Positions 18,870 to 28,773 of a DNA stretch of 38,035 bases are shown here, in pieces. Every line of letters starts with the position of its first letter. Position 1 is the first letter of the stretch. The notes beneath the pieces are model-generated. The model was not told the origin of the DNA and did not search any database. It saw only the letters and a program-made list of their open reading frames with translations. Both the position numbers and the translations under genes were made by a program. The stretch comes from Rubrivivax sp. Its GTDB lineage: Bacteria > Pseudomonadota > Gammaproteobacteria > Burkholderiales > Burkholderiaceae_C. The stretch covers positions 1-38,035 of the forward strand of contig JADYZZ010000029.1 in assembly GCA_020852865.1 (NCBI GenBank), written 5' to 3'.

Positions 18870-20126
18870 TCATCGCAGCACCTCGAGCGCATGTGCGACG
18901 CCGGCCACGAGACGCTCGACTTCGTCGTGCGTGTTGTACAGCGCGAACGAGGCGCGCGTCGTCGGGCCGTGACCGAGATGCTCGAGCAGCGGGTGCGCGC
19001 AGTGCAGCCCGGTGCGCACGGCGATGCCCCTGGCGTCGAGCAGGGTGCCGACGTCGTGCGGGTGCACGCCCTCGGCGACGAAGGAGACGATGGCCGAATG
19101 CTGCGCTTGGGGCGACAGCACGGTGAGGCCGGCAATCGCCGCCAGGCCGGCCACGGCCTGGCGGCGCAGCGCCATCAGATGCGCGTCGATGCGCGCGCGC
19201 CCGACGCGGTCGATGTAGGCCGCCGCCGCCGCCATGCCGACGGCGGCGGCGACGTTGGGCGTGCCGCCTTCGAGCCGCGCCGGCAGTTCGGCGAAGCCGG
19301 CTTCGGTGCTGCCGACCCAGCTCACCATGTCGCCGCCGTAGCGCAGGGGCTCGAGCCGTTCGAGCGCGGCGCGCCGGCCGGCGAGTGCGCCCGATCCCAT
19401 CGGACCGTACATCTTGTGGCTCGAGAAGGCCATGAAGTCGCAGGCCAGCGCCGACAGGTCGGGCACCTCGTGCGACACCGCCTGCGCGGCGTCGAGCACG
19501 GTGAGGGCGCCGGCCTCGGCCGCGCAGGCCAGCAGCGCCTCGTACGGCGGACGTTCGCCCGTGGCGTTGGCGCAGGCGGTGACGGCGAAGACGCGCGTGC
19601 GCCCGCTCAGCAGACGCGCCAGATCGTCGACCTGCAGCCGGCCCTGCGCGTCGGGGCGCAGGATGCGCAGCTGCGCGCCGCAGCGGCGCGCCGCCTGCTG
19701 CCAGGGCACGAGGTTCGCGTGGTGCTCGAGCGCACTGACGATGATTTCGTCGCCGGCGCGCACGCTCGCATCGGAGATGCCGGCCGTCGTCAGGCCGCGC
19801 GCGACCAGGTTGAGCGACTCGGTCGCGCCCGAGGTGAACACGAGCTCGTGCTCGGCGCCGCCGCCCACGTAGCGCAGCAGGTCGGCGCGCGCCTGCTCGA
19901 ACGCGTCGGTGGCGCGCTGGCTGAGCGTGTGCACGCCGCGGTGGATGTTGGCGCGGTCATGGCGGTCGAAGCGCTGCACCGCCTCCAGCACGGCCAGCGG
20001 CATCTGCGTCGTCGCCGCATTGTCGAGATAGGCCAGCGGCGCACCGTTGACGCTCTGCGCGAGCACCGGAAACTCGGCGCGCAGCTCGGCCAGCCCGGCG
20101 GCGTGTCCGGTCGTCATGTCACCCAC
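18870..20126 (-). CDS. sufS: cysteine desulfurase SufS
   Basis: A 418-residue PLP-dependent cysteine desulfurase, group II. The PLP lysine is Lys238 (FSSHKMYGPMG) and the catalytic Cys376 sits in RTGLHCAHPL. LDNAATTQMP (35-44), FTSGATESLN (97-106) and EHHANLVPWQ (134-143) are standard. It frees sulfur from cysteine, yielding alanine, for the SUF scaffold through SufU. GTG 20126 was chosen because GGAGAGGG lies at 20130-20137 with good spacing; an ATG at 20117 is too far from it. The start overlaps the sufD stop by 8 bases. Confidence 0.95.
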   Translation of the reverse strand: MGDMTTGHAAGLAELRAEFPVLAQSVNGAPLAYLDNAATTQMPLAVLEAVQRFDRHDRANIHRGVHTLSQRATDAFEQARADLLRYVGGGAEHELVFTSGATESLNLVARGLTTAGISDASVRAGDEIIVSALEHHANLVPWQQAARRCGAQLRILRPDAQGRLQVDDLARLLSGRTRVFAVTACANATGERPPYEALLACAAEAGALTVLDAAQAVSHEVPDLSALACDFMAFSSHKMYGPMGSGALAGRRAALERLEPLRYGGDMVSWVGSTEAGFAELPARLEGGTPNVAAAVGMAAAAAYIDRVGRARIDAHLMALRRQAVAGLAAIAGLTVLSPQAQHSAIVSFVAEGVHPHDVGTLLDARGIAVRTGLHCAHPLLEHLGHGPTTRASFALYNTHDEVERLVAGVAHALEVLR

Positions 20127-21378
20127 GATCCCTCTCCTCGGCGGCCTTCAGGTGGCGCGCCACGGCCTCGTGCAGCAGCGCATCGGCGCCGAGCGCGCGC
20201 AGCACGGCGTCGCCGCTGAAGCAGCGTTGCAGCAGCGCCTGCGTCATGCCTTCGACGATCAGATGGCGCGCCGTGCGTTCGTCGAGGCCGCGCTGGCGCG
20301 CGTAGAAGATCTCCTCCTCGGGCAGCGCGCCCCAGGTGGCGCCGTGCGTGGCCTGCACCTGATCGTGCAGGATCTCGAGGTGCGGCCGCAGCACGAGCTT
20401 GGGCTGGCCGCCGGTCGGGATGCCCGACAGGCGCTGGTGCACGTTGGCTTCAGCCGCACCCGGCGCGATGCGCGCCCGCGCGTTGAGCACGGCGCGTGCG
20501 CTGCCGCTGGCCAGCGCGAGCATCTCGACGGCGCTGGTCGTGCCGCCGGCCTGATGCGCCACGCGCAGCTGCTGCTCGATGGCGCCGGTGTCGGCGAACA
20601 GCAGCGCCGCACTGCGGCCGACCGCACCGGGGCCCTGCAGTTCGAGCAGGTGCCGGTGCAGCTGGTACTGGCTGCCCGCGGCGATGGTGGCCTGCTCGAA
20701 ACGCGCACCGCGGGCGGCGCGCAGGTGCAGATGGTGGGCGATGCGATCGCCCGGCTGCGGCGCCACGCTGCGCAGGTGCTGCAAGGTGGCGCCCTCCGCC
20801 AGGCGCACGTGGATCTGCAGGTTCTGCACGATCGGCTGGCTGCCTGCGGCCGTCTCGTGCTCGTGCGTCTCGACCAGCACGCAGTGCACGCCCGCCGCCA
20901 GGTCGAGCACCAGCAGCGGCGCTTCGACGGCACTGCGCGGCCGGTGGCGCAGCGCCAGCGACACCACGCGCGGGCCGCCGCGTTCGCTGGCCGGCGTGCG
21001 GCCGATTGTGAGTCTCAGGCCCTGCCGGCACAGCGCGCGGTGCGCCCAGGCGAACGGCGCCGCGTCGTCGGCGGCGCCGTCGACGGGCGCGCCCGGCGCC
21101 GGCAGTCCGGCCAGCAGCTCGGCGCGCTGCGTCGGATCGGCTGCGTCGAGCCAGCGCGCGTCGACCGGGCCCTGGGGCGCCTCGCCGAACGGCAGCAGGG
21201 TCCAGCCGAAGCCGGCCGGCGCCGGCGCATCGCAGGCCGCAGCCGCCGCGTCGTCGCCCAGCCAGGCGTCGACCGGCGGCGGCGGTTGGTGCCGGAAGTT
21301 CTCGGCGTTGCGCGCGATCCAGCCCTGGGTCTCCAGCTGGCGGCGTGCGGCCAGCACGTCGGCGCGGGCGCTGTCCAT
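20119..21378 (-). CDS. sufD: Fe-S assembly scaffold subunit SufD
   Basis: A 419-residue SufD. The C-terminal beta-helix core contains GEVPxGGxP-like SGIPTGGQPKLVLRPHLEIL and the conserved segment HDQVQATHGATWGALPEEEIFYARQRGLDE, ending LIVEGMTQALLQRC. It pairs with SufB, and both bind SufC, to build and transfer [4Fe-4S] clusters. ATG 21378, four bases after the sufC stop, gives a normal length; the frame opens upstream into sufC but without similarity. The N-terminal half is diverged, as is common in SufD. Confidence 0.92.
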   Translation of the reverse strand: MDSARADVLAARRQLETQGWIARNAENFRHQPPPPVDAWLGDDAAAAACDAPAPAGFGWTLLPFGEAPQGPVDARWLDAADPTQRAELLAGLPAPGAPVDGAADDAAPFAWAHRALCRQGLRLTIGRTPASERGGPRVVSLALRHRPRSAVEAPLLVLDLAAGVHCVLVETHEHETAAGSQPIVQNLQIHVRLAEGATLQHLRSVAPQPGDRIAHHLHLRAARGARFEQATIAAGSQYQLHRHLLELQGPGAVGRSAALLFADTGAIEQQLRVAHQAGGTTSAVEMLALASGSARAVLNARARIAPGAAEANVHQRLSGIPTGGQPKLVLRPHLEILHDQVQATHGATWGALPEEEIFYARQRGLDERTARHLIVEGMTQALLQRCFSGDAVLRALGADALLHEAVARHLKAAEERDRG

Positions 21379-21382
21379 TGCC

Positions 21383-22156
21383 TCAGACCGCCTGCGCGGC
21401 GGCGGCGCGCGCAGCAAAGCCGCTGCGCGCGATGCGGGCGGCCAGCGCGACGTCTCCGGTCTCCGCGATGCGGCCCTGGTCGAGGCGCAGCACCGCGTCG
21501 GGCTCGAGCTGCTCGATCAGTTGCTGGTAGTGCGAAACGACGATGAAGGCCGAGCCGGCGGCGCGCAGCTCGCGCACCAGCTCGACGAGGGCGCGCACGC
21601 CGTCGACGTCCATGCCCGAATCGGCCTCGTCGAGCACCGCCAGGCGCGGGCGCAGCAGCGCCAGCTGCAGCAGTTCGTTGCGCTTGCGCTCGCCGCCGGA
21701 AAAGCCGTCGTTGACGGGCCGACCCAGCATCGCGTCGCCGAGGCCGACGCGGCGTGCCGCCGTGCGCGCATGCTCGAGGAAATCGAAGGCGTCCAGCGGC
21801 GACTCGCCGCGCGCCTCGCGCACCGCGTTGAGCGCAGTGCGGATGAACAGGTTGTTCTTCACACCCGGGATCTCGGGCGGCGCCTGGAACGACACGAAGA
21901 GCCCGGCGCGCGCGCGCGCCTCGGGCGTCATGGCGAGCAGGTCCTGGCCGGCGAAGCGGGCGCTGCCGCCGCTGACGCGGTAGCGCGGATGGCCGGCCAG
22001 CGTCAGGCCGAGCGTGCTCTTGCCGCTGCCGTTGGCGCCCATCAGCACCTGAAGCGCGCCGGCGGGCACTTCGAGCGACACCGACTCGAGCACGTTGCGC
22101 TCGCCGACGTCGACACGCAAGGCGTCGACCTTCAGCAACGGTTCGGGAGAGGTCAT
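21383..22156 (-). CDS. sufC: SUF ATPase SufC
   Basis: A 257-residue ABC-type ATPase of the SUF system. Walker A GANGSGKST is at 40-48, the Q-loop is in FVSFQAPPEIPGVKN (87-101), signature FSGGERKRNE at 152-161, Walker B LAVLDEADSGMD with Asp176/Glu177, and the switch His in VVSHYQQL. These are exactly the SufC variants of ABC motifs. It drives conformational change of SufB-SufD. ATG 22156 has AGGAA eight bases upstream. It lies 59 bases after sufB. Confidence 0.96.
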   Translation of the reverse strand: MTSPEPLLKVDALRVDVGERNVLESVSLEVPAGALQVLMGANGSGKSTLGLTLAGHPRYRVSGGSARFAGQDLLAMTPEARARAGLFVSFQAPPEIPGVKNNLFIRTALNAVREARGESPLDAFDFLEHARTAARRVGLGDAMLGRPVNDGFSGGERKRNELLQLALLRPRLAVLDEADSGMDVDGVRALVELVRELRAAGSAFIVVSHYQQLIEQLEPDAVLRLDQGRIAETGDVALAARIARSGFAARAAAAQAV

Positions 22157-22215
22157 GAGGCGCGTTCCTTGCGAGTCGTTCGGATGGTGCCGGGGCCTGC
22201 GGTCTGCGACGGCCT

Positions 22216-23688
<1,473 letters not shown>

Positions 23689-23704
23689 GGGCCTCTCTAA
23701 ATGC

Positions 23705-23737
23705 GCATATCGTATGCCTGTTTAGGCCTGCGCGCAA
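23705..23737 (-). promoter_or_regulatory. suf operon promoter with a dyad over the -10
   Basis: On the minus strand, TTGCGC (23732-23737) and TACGAT (23709-23714) are separated by 17 bp and point at sufB, whose ATG is at 23688. The inverted repeat GCATA-TCG-TATGC (23705-23717) covers the -10, a position suited to a repressor. TAAATGCGCAT just beyond it is loosely like an Rrf2-family half-site. The promoter is fairly well supported; the operator is inferred. Confidence 0.55.
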
Positions 23738-23785
23738 GGTCGGGACTGTAGCTTGCCTGCCCGCGACGCGTCGCCGGCAGGGCGA

Positions 23786-24970
23786 TCAGCCGGTGCGCGG
23801 AGTCTGCGTGCGCGGCAGGCTGGGTGCGAGCAGCGCACGCCCGTACAAGGCCAGGTAGACGACGAAGGGCAATGCCCACAGCAGGCCCGCCAGCGCCAGC
23901 AAAGGCGTCGCGCCCGCGTGCAGGCCGACAGCCAGGCGCAGCAAGGCAGCGGCGAGCATCGACGCATAGGCCAGCCGCATCGCGGCCGGTACCGCCAGGG
24001 CCCGACCGGTGTGGCGCAGCACGACGCGGTTCATCAGACCGAGCATCATGAGGCCGAGCGCACCGACGGTGAACGCGTGCAGCCAGGCATCGTCGCTCGC
24101 GAGCAGACCGAACTCGACGGCGGCCTTCAGCGCGAAGGCCGCGATCAGCCAGGCGAAGGCCAGGTTGAGCGAGGCCACGAGCGGCTGGCCGGCCACGCGC
24201 CAGCCGCGCCAGCGCGCGCTGCGCGCGCCGTGCACCAGCGCGCACAGCAGCGCCGCACTGCCCACCAGCGGCCGCGGCGCGTGCGCCAGGTCGAGCGCGG
24301 CCAGCAGCAAGACGCTGCCCAGCGCGGCCGCCTCGAGCGGCAGGCGAAACGGCGGCTGCTCGCCCCGGCCGGCCGCGCGCAGCGCATTGCCGGTGAAGAT
24401 GGGCACGAGCACGCCGCCCTTGAGCAGGAAAATCGCGATCACGCCGTAGACGCCGGCGCGCAGCGCCTGGGCGGCCAGCGCGGCGTCGTTGCCGACGACG
24501 GCGAGGTGGTAGGCGATGTTCGCGCCGGCCAGCGCGAGCAGCAGCGGCGGCAGCAGCAGCAGATACAGCCGATTGGGCACGCGCAGCAGGGCGGGGGTGA
24601 CGAGCGCGGCCAGCAGCGGCAGCAGCGGCAGGTCGGCCAGCGCCACCGCCCAGGCCGGCAGCCAGGGCGCGGCCCAGAACGCGACGCGACCGAGCAGCCA
24701 CAGCGCCGTCAGCGCGGCAAGCGGCCGGCCGCGGATCTCGGGCGTACCGGCCCAGCTCGGCAGGGCGGTGAGCAAGGTGCCCAGCACGATCGCCAGCGCA
24801 AAGCCGAACAGCATCTCGTGGCCGTGCCACAGCGCCGGCGTGGTCGGCAGCGGCACGCGGCCGAGCCAGGCGCCGGCGCCGCCGCCGATCGCCAACGGGG
24901 CATACAGCGCGCCCAGCAGATGCAGCGGGCGGAACGGGCTCGCCCAGAGCGGCGCACGGGAGCCGAGCAT
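23786..24970 (-). CDS. nnrS: NnrS family membrane protein (NO stress)
   Basis: A 394-residue polytopic membrane protein with about 12 helices. The NnrS hallmark WHGHEMLFGF is at 48-57 (His49, His51), near TLLTALPSWAG, with further conserved His in NIAYHLAVVG, DDAWLHAFTVGALGLMMLG and VVLRHTGR. NnrS is a haem- and copper-containing protein under NsrR or NnrR control that eases nitrosative stress. ATG 24970 is the only good start. It lies between the catabolic block and suf on the same strand. No obvious NsrR site was found directly upstream. Confidence 0.92.
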   Translation of the reverse strand: MLGSRAPLWASPFRPLHLLGALYAPLAIGGGAGAWLGRVPLPTTPALWHGHEMLFGFALAIVLGTLLTALPSWAGTPEIRGRPLAALTALWLLGRVAFWAAPWLPAWAVALADLPLLPLLAALVTPALLRVPNRLYLLLLPPLLLALAGANIAYHLAVVGNDAALAAQALRAGVYGVIAIFLLKGGVLVPIFTGNALRAAGRGEQPPFRLPLEAAALGSVLLLAALDLAHAPRPLVGSAALLCALVHGARSARWRGWRVAGQPLVASLNLAFAWLIAAFALKAAVEFGLLASDDAWLHAFTVGALGLMMLGLMNRVVLRHTGRALAVPAAMRLAYASMLAAALLRLAVGLHAGATPLLALAGLLWALPFVVYLALYGRALLAPSLPRTQTPRTG

Positions 24971-25010
24971 GCGTCAGCGCTCGCGAGCTCCCGGCGGGCG
25001 GCGCTCGCTG

Positions 25011-25034
25011 GCGCGACGGCCCTCGCCGTCGCGC
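25011..25034 (-). terminator. GC-rich hairpin between nnrS and the oxidoreductase gene
   Basis: GCGCGACGGC (25011-25020) and GCCGTCGCGC (25025-25034) form a perfect 10-bp stem with a 4-base loop, in the 190-bp gap downstream of the indolepyruvate oxidoreductase gene. No T-run follows, so it would be a factor-assisted terminator or an RNA-stabilising hairpin. The rest of the gap (24971-25160) holds nothing recognised. Confidence 0.4.
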
Positions 25035-25160
25035 GCTGCGCGCCCGGCGTTGCGCGCCTGGCAGCGTCGCCTTGCGTTCACGGGCCTGCCCTGCGCGCTG
25101 CGCGCCGCGGGATTCGCGCCCGGAAGCGGTCCGGCGCGCGCGGCCTGGACACGGCCTGCC

Positions 25161-28100
25161 TCATGCCCGCACCGGCTCGCGCCGCACTGCCGGTGCCGGC
25201 GCCTGCGTCAGGCGCGCGAGCAGCTCGGCGCGCCGCGCGCGCGCGGCCTCGGCGTTGCGCGCGCGCACCGGACCGTAGCCGCGGATGCTTTCGGGCAGGG
25301 CCGCGATCTCGGCCGCCAGCGCGATATGGTCGCCGCGCAGCACGGCCAGGACGGTGTCGAGCGTCCGCTCGTACTCGGCGATCAGGGCGCGGTCGAGCCG
25401 GCGCTCGACGCCGCGGCGGAACGGATCGAGCCGCGTGCCGCGCAGCGGCCGCAGGCGCGCCAGGACGGCCAACGCCTGCAGCATCCAGGGCCCGTAGCTG
25501 CGCTTGCGCGGCTCGCCCGTGGCCGGATCGATGCGGGCCAGGAGCGGAATCGCCAGATGCAGCCGCACCCGCCAGGCGCCCTCGAAGCTGCGCTGCAACG
25601 CCTGGGCGAACTGTGGGTCGGCATACAGGCGCGCAACCTCGTATTCGTCCTTGGGCGACAGCAGATGGAACCAGGCGCGCGCCACGGCTTCGGTGAGCTG
25701 CGTGCTGCCGGGCGCGACGCGCTGTTCGGCGGCGCGCACGCGCTCGACGCCGGCGTCGTAGCGCCGCGCCAGCGCTTCGCTCTGGTAGGCCACCAGCCAG
25801 GCGTGCCGGCGTGCGATGAGCTCGTCGAGATCGGTCGACAGGCGCTGCGATGCGGGGCGCGGTGCCGCTGCCTGCGCGATGCGCTCGACGCGCAGCGGGT
25901 CGGCCGCCCAGCGCCGGCCCCATTCGAAGGCGCGCAGGTTGGCGTCGACGGCGACGGCGTTGAGCTCGATCGCGCGCACGAGCGCGGCGCGCGACACCGG
26001 CACCCAGCCGCGCTGCCAGGCCGCGCCGAGCATGAACAGGTTGGCGGCGATCGGATCGCCCAGCAACGCGCCGGCCAGGCGCGTGGCGTGGATCGTCTCG
26101 AGCGCGCCGCCCGCGGCGCGCAACGCGTCGGTGCCTGGCTGCGCCGACGCCACGCGCTCGGGGTGCTGCACCTGCTCGCCGCCGATGGCGGTGTCCGTGT
26201 TCAGCAGCACGCGGCTGGCGCGGCCGACCTTGACGAGCGCATCGGCGCCGGCGGCCGCCGGCGCATCGCAGCCGAGCACCAGGTCGGCCGCGGCGGCGTC
26301 GATGCGCGGCGCCGCCAGATCGGCCTGCGCGCGTGCGATGCGAACGTGCGACAGCACGGCGCCGCCCTTCTGCGCCAGGCCCGTCATGTCGAGCACGGTG
26401 ACGCCGAGCCCGTCGAGGTGTGCCGCCATGCCGAGCAATGCGGCGACGGTGACGACGCCGGTGCCGCCGATGCCGGCGACGAGCACGGAGCAGGGCGCGT
26501 CGAGCGCGGCCGGCCCGGGCTCGGGCGGCGCCTCGCCGTCGAGAGCGACGCCGTGCGCGCGCCGCGGCACGGCGCCTTCGACCGTCACCAGGCTCGGGCA
26601 GAGGCCGGCCAGGCAGCTCTCGTCGACGTTGCAGCTCGCCTGGTCGATGCGGAACTTGCGGCCGTATTCGGTCTCGACCGGCACCACCGACAGGCAGTTG
26701 GACTTGACGCTGCAGTCGCCGCAGCCCTCGCACACCAGCTCGTTGATGAAGACGCGGCGCGCTGCGGCCGGCAAGGTGCCGCGTTTGCGCCGGCGGCGCT
26801 TCTCGGCGGCGCAGGTCTGGTCGAAGACGAGCACGCTCACGCCGGGCACCGTGCGCAGCGCGCGCTGCACGGCATCGAGCTCGTCGCGCGGGTGCACCGC
26901 GACGCCGGCCGCGAGCTCGGCGTAGCGGCCGGGCTCCTCGCTCACGACGACGATGCGCGCCACGCCCTCGGCAGCGAGCTGCTGCGTGATGCGCGGCACC
27001 GTGAGGGGCCCGTCGACCGGCTGGCCGCCGGTCATCGCGACCGCGTCGTTGTAGAGGATCTTGTAGGTGATGTGCACGCCGGCGGCCACGGCGGCGCGGA
27101 TCGCGAGCAGACCCGAGTGGTAGTAGGTGCCGTCGCCCATGTTGGCGTAGATGTGCTGCGCCCCGGCATGCTCGGCCATGCCGAGCCAGGCCACGCCTTC
27201 GCCGCCCATCTGGCAGAAGGTGAGCGTGTTGCGGTCCATCCAGGTGGCCATCAGATGGCAGCCGACGCCGGCCAGCGCCGCCGAGCCCTCGGGCACGCGC
27301 GTCGAGCGGCTGTGCGGGCAGCCCGAGCAGAACCAGGGCAGGCGCGCCGGCGGACCGGCCGGCCGCGCCGCCGGTGCGGCGAGGTGCGCGAGCTGCTGCT
27401 CCAGACGCTCCGAGCGCTGGAAGCGCAGGATGCGCGTGGCGATCGCGCGTGCGGCCAGCGCCGGCGTCAGCTCGCCGGTGGGCGGCAGCAGCCACTGGCC
27501 GTGCGGCACCGGCCATTCGCCGCTCTCGTCGAACTTGCCGACGACGCGCGGGCGCACGTCGTCGCGCCAGTTGTAGAGCATCTCCTTCAGCTGGTACTCG
27601 ATGAACTGGCGCTTCTCCTCGACGACGAGGATCTCTTCCAGCCCCTGGGCGAAGGCGCGCACGCCGTCGGCCTCGAGCGGCCAGGCCATGCCCACCTTGA
27701 ACAGGCGCAGCCCGAGCGCGCGCGCGGCCGGCTCGTCGATGCCCAGGTCGTGCAGCGCCTGGCGCACGTCGAGCCAGGCCTTGCCGCAGGCGATGATGCC
27801 CAGGCGCGGGCGCGGTGCGTCCCACACCAGGCGGTTCAGGCCGTTGGCGCGTGCGTAGGCGACGGCGGCGTAGACCTTGAACTCGGCCATGCGCCGCTCC
27901 TGGGCGAGCTGCGGATCGGGCCAGCGGATGTGCACGCCGTCGGGCGGCAGCACGAAGTCCTCGGGCAGGCGCACGACGACACGCTGCGGGTCGACTTCGA
28001 CCGCGGCCGAGCTCTCGACGATGTCGGCCGTGGTCTTCATCGCCACCCAGCAGCCGCTGTAGCGCGACATCGCCCAGCCGTGCAGGCCGAAATCGAGGCA

Positions 28101-28646
28101 GTCCTGCAGGTCGGCCGGCGCCAGCACCGGGATGGCGCTGGCCGAAAAGAGGTGCTCGCTCTGGTGCGCCACCGCCGACGAGCGCGCCGAGTGGTCGTCG
28201 CCGGCCACCAGCAGCACACCGCCCAGCGGCGCGGTGCCGGCGTAGTTGGCGTGCTTGAAGACGTCGCCGCAGCGGTCGACGCCGGGCCCCTTGGCGTACC
28301 ACAGCGCGAAGATGCCGTCGCGCCGCGCGCCGGGCAGCAGGTGCAGCTGCTGCGTGCCCCACACCGCGGTCGCCGCCAGTTCCTCGTTGACGGCCGGATG
28401 GAAGCGTACGCCGTGCGCTTCGAGGTGGGCGCGCGCCTCGTGCAGTGCCATGTCCAGGCCGGCCAGCGGCGAGCCGCGGTAGCCGCTGACGTAGCCGGCC
28501 GTGGCCAGGCCCGCGGCGTGGTCGCGTGCGGCCTGCAGCATCGGCAGCCGCGCCAGCGCCTGCACGCCGCTCATGAACAGGCGCCCGCGCTCGAGGCGGT
28601 ACTTGTCGTCGAGCGTGACGGCCGCGATGCTCACGGGTCTGTCCAT
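25161..28646 (-). CDS. indolepyruvate ferredoxin oxidoreductase family protein (fused)
   Basis: This single chain of 1161 residues combines the subunits of 2-oxoacid:ferredoxin oxidoreductases of the arylpyruvate type. The N-terminal alpha-like domain has GYRGSPLAGLD, with NEELAATAVWGTQQ near 90. Cys440 and Cys443 (CSGCPHS) start the TPP domain, whose TPP/Mg motif is GDGTYYHSG at 504-512 with NDAVAMTGGQ about 30 residues on. CEGCGDCSVKSNC (Cys639, 642, 645, 651) is a cluster motif. A gamma-like domain begins at GIGGTGVVTVAA (about 725), and the C-terminal ~400 residues are the domain typical of the fused family. It oxidatively decarboxylates indolepyruvate or related arylpyruvates to the acyl-CoA and reduces ferredoxin. 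ATG 28646 follows GGAAAG. Substrate is inferred. Confidence 0.92.
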   Translation of the reverse strand: MDRPVSIAAVTLDDKYRLERGRLFMSGVQALARLPMLQAARDHAAGLATAGYVSGYRGSPLAGLDMALHEARAHLEAHGVRFHPAVNEELAATAVWGTQQLHLLPGARRDGIFALWYAKGPGVDRCGDVFKHANYAGTAPLGGVLLVAGDDHSARSSAVAHQSEHLFSASAIPVLAPADLQDCLDFGLHGWAMSRYSGCWVAMKTTADIVESSAAVEVDPQRVVVRLPEDFVLPPDGVHIRWPDPQLAQERRMAEFKVYAAVAYARANGLNRLVWDAPRPRLGIIACGKAWLDVRQALHDLGIDEPAARALGLRLFKVGMAWPLEADGVRAFAQGLEEILVVEEKRQFIEYQLKEMLYNWRDDVRPRVVGKFDESGEWPVPHGQWLLPPTGELTPALAARAIATRILRFQRSERLEQQLAHLAAPAARPAGPPARLPWFCSGCPHSRSTRVPEGSAALAGVGCHLMATWMDRNTLTFCQMGGEGVAWLGMAEHAGAQHIYANMGDGTYYHSGLLAIRAAVAAGVHITYKILYNDAVAMTGGQPVDGPLTVPRITQQLAAEGVARIVVVSEEPGRYAELAAGVAVHPRDELDAVQRALRTVPGVSVLVFDQTCAAEKRRRRKRGTLPAAARRVFINELVCEGCGDCSVKSNCLSVVPVETEYGRKFRIDQASCNVDESCLAGLCPSLVTVEGAVPRRAHGVALDGEAPPEPGPAALDAPCSVLVAGIGGTGVVTVAALLGMAAHLDGLGVTVLDMTGLAQKGGAVLSHVRIARAQADLAAPRIDAAAADLVLGCDAPAAAGADALVKVGRASRVLLNTDTAIGGEQVQHPERVASAQPGTDALRAAGGALETIHATRLAGALLGDPIAANLFMLGAAWQRGWVPVSRAALVRAIELNAVAVDANLRAFEWGRRWAADPLRVERIAQAAAPRPASQRLSTDLDELIARRHAWLVAYQSEALARRYDAGVERVRAAEQRVAPGSTQLTEAVARAWFHLLSPKDEYEVARLYADPQFAQALQRSFEGAWRVRLHLAIPLLARIDPATGEPRKRSYGPWMLQALAVLARLRPLRGTRLDPFRRGVERRLDRALIAEYERTLDTVLAVLRGDHIALAAEIAALPESIRGYGPVRARNAEAARARRAELLARLTQAPAPAVRREPVRA

Positions 28647-28773
28647 GCATCTTTCCGACGGATCATTCGGCGACGCGCACTCGCGGCGGCTGCGCCACTG
28701 CGTGCTGCGGTATACCCGCTCGGGCGCGGCCCGGCGCGCTCGGGGTCATGCGCGCCGCGCCGGCCGGCGCCGC

